Shown piece after piece: positions 63,058-64,000 of a stretch of 64,000 bases of DNA. Source of the DNA: Saprospiraceae bacterium (GTDB lineage Bacteria; Bacteroidota; Bacteroidia; Chitinophagales; Saprospiraceae); contig JAWKLJ010000001.1 of NCBI GenBank assembly GCA_041392805.1, positions 3,658,001 to 3,722,000 on the forward strand, read 5' to 3'. The notes under the pieces are model-generated. The model did not search any database and was not told where the DNA came from. It saw only the letters and a program-made list of their open reading frames with translations. The position numbers and the translations under genes were made by a program. The number at the start of each line of letters is the position of its first letter. The stretch's first letter is position 1.

Positions 63058-64000
63058 ATGAAACCCTCTTATTTCCGCTTTTGGCTCTACCTTTTCGTTT
63101 TTTCTATGCTGACTTTCCAAGGCTGTGCACCAACCGACCAATCTGCTGCAGCCGCAGAAGCGCCAGACACCAGTCCCACCCAAACCCCATTAGAAGCTTA
63201 CATTAATCTTCCGGATGATGCTTTTGAGTACGAACTAAAGGATAGCATAAAAGGAGAAGGTTATACCGCATTCATCATTCGCATGGTTTCTCAACGATGG
63301 TTGACCACAGCGGAAGTAAAGGATCCTACCTGGTGGCATTGGCTAACTATCGTTGTGCCGGATGAAGTCATTTCAAACAAAGGATTACTTTTTATTGGTG
63401 GAGGGTCTCGCAATTCAAAAAGCCCCGATAAGGCAGACGAAATTCAGGTGCAATCTGCGATTTTATCCAAATCGATCACCGCAAATTTACATAATGTCCC
63501 TAATCAACCCCTGGAATTTGTAGGAGATGATTATGGTCCACGAACAGAAGACGAATTGATTGCCTATGGTTGGCGAAAATTTATGGAAGGGGGGGCAAAA
63601 GATGAAGACGCCATTTGGCTTGCCCGCCTACCGATGACTAAAGCTGCCGTACGGGCTATGGATGTCATCTCCGAATTTAGCTACAGCATTGGTCATAAGG
63701 TAGATCAATTTGTGGTGGCTGGCGGTTCCAAACGGGGCTGGACGACCTGGACAACGGGCGCTGTGGATGATCGGGTAATAGCGATAGCACCTATTGTCAT
63801 TGATATGTTGAATGTTGTTCCTTCTTTTCAGCACCATTGGCAAGTATATGGTTTTTGGGCGCCAGCCGTTGGTAATTATGTGGAAGAAGGCATCATGGAT
63901 TGGCAAGGATCTAAAGAATACGATCGCTTGATTAGCATAACAGAACCTTATTCCTATCTCGATAAGCTGGATATGCCCAAATTATTGCTCAATGCAACCG
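63058..64000 (+). CDS. PhoPQ-activated pathogenicity-related (PqaA-like) lipoprotein, N-terminal part
   Basis: About 314 residues are visible; the gene runs off the right edge. The lipoprotein signal (FWLYLFVFSMLTFQGC, Cys22) is followed by an Ala/Pro linker. The PhoPQ-related domain then follows: LEAYINLPDDAFEYELKDSIKGEGYTAFIIRMVSQRWLT, then DPTWWHWLTIVVPD, GLLFIGGGSRN, and QFVVAGGSKRGWTTW (a nucleophile-elbow-like GGSKRG with Ser near residue 222). WAPAVGNYVEEGIMD follows. The fold is an alpha/beta hydrolase, expected at the periplasm or outer membrane. Despite the name there is no evidence of a PhoPQ system here. Start chosen at the ATG giving the signal peptide. Confidence 0.9.
   Translation, partial: MKPSYFRFWLYLFVFSMLTFQGCAPTDQSAAAAEAPDTSPTQTPLEAYINLPDDAFEYELKDSIKGEGYTAFIIRMVSQRWLTTAEVKDPTWWHWLTIVVPDEVISNKGLLFIGGGSRNSKSPDKADEIQVQSAILSKSITANLHNVPNQPLEFVGDDYGPRTEDELIAYGWRKFMEGGAKDEDAIWLARLPMTKAAVRAMDVISEFSYSIGHKVDQFVVAGGSKRGWTTWTTGAVDDRVIAIAPIVIDMLNVVPSFQHHWQVYGFWAPAVGNYVEEGIMDWQGSKEYDRLISITEPYSYLDKLDMPKLLLNAT

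Noticed and set aside
1..64000. CRISPR arrays, rRNA genes, prophage, insertion sequences, sigma-54 -24/-12 promoters
   Set aside because: Looked for across the window by eye. No regularly spaced repeat array, no transposase, integrase or phage structural gene, no rRNA signature and no convincing TGGCAC-N5-TTGC site was found.

Overview
The window looks like a chromosomal segment of a free-living Bacteroidota bacterium, most likely of the Saprospiria type (Lewinella/Haliscomenobacter-like). This placement is inferred from gene content, not from a search. The signs are two proteins with type IX secretion (T9SS) C-terminal sorting domains, promoters with the Bacteroidota -7 box TAnnTTTG, a TonB receptor with a carboxypeptidase-like N-terminal domain, DUF2911 and VIT/VWA proteins, few clear Shine-Dalgarno sites, and a tRNA without an encoded CCA. 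I see no prophage, insertion sequence, CRISPR array, rRNA or integron. Base composition looks even and moderately AT-rich.

Layout. 1-5.6 kb: a PadR-controlled ABC-type permease (cut by the window edge), a GH73-like glucosaminidase, an OmpH/Skp chaperone, a site-2-type membrane protease with CBS domains and an acyl-CoA dehydrogenase. 5.8-18.5 kb: hemA, an AEC transporter, a Tat-exported aminotransferase, an SMP-30 lipoprotein, a large BNR/VPS10-like protein, a DUF2911 lipoprotein, a GlxA-type regulator, a serine hydrolase and an outer-membrane protein. 18.6-27.3 kb: a glycosyltransferase, the dapD-pth pair, an ornithine cyclodeaminase homologue, malQ with starch-binding domains, and a TonB receptor whose promoter carries a perfect palindrome. 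27.5-34.4 kb: a methyltransferase, a PQQ/cytochrome c dehydrogenase, a broken nucleotidyltransferase fragment, a second serine hydrolase and a membrane-anchored alpha/beta hydrolase. 34.4-45 kb: housekeeping and regulation (rpoN, aminopeptidase P, rlmN, tRNA-Asn, a PfkB kinase, a Fur-family regulator facing a tiny Lys/Cys-rich gene, a very small T9SS-tail protein, thrS). 45-64 kb: a 1792-residue secreted protein with dockerin-like and cohesin-like domains, an Nramp-like transporter broken by a frameshift, a di-heme peroxidase, secreted unknowns, a VIT/VWA protein, DsbA-DoxX, a steroid-5-alpha-reductase-like protein, DUF3500, YjbQ-LysE, and a PhoPQ-activated-type lipoprotein cut by the right edge.

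Most genes are single units or pairs; the clear couplings are padR-permease, dapD-pth, dsbA-doxX and yjbQ-lysE. The least explained material is intergenic. Three ~105-bp elements share an 18-nt inverted terminus but have different interiors. Several other long imperfect palindromes exist. There are two candidate operator systems (a tandem 16-nt repeat at padR, and a TTTAGACAAA(A)TCTA motif before the TonB receptor and the Lys/Cys-rich gene), and an overlooked 54-residue gene beside fur.
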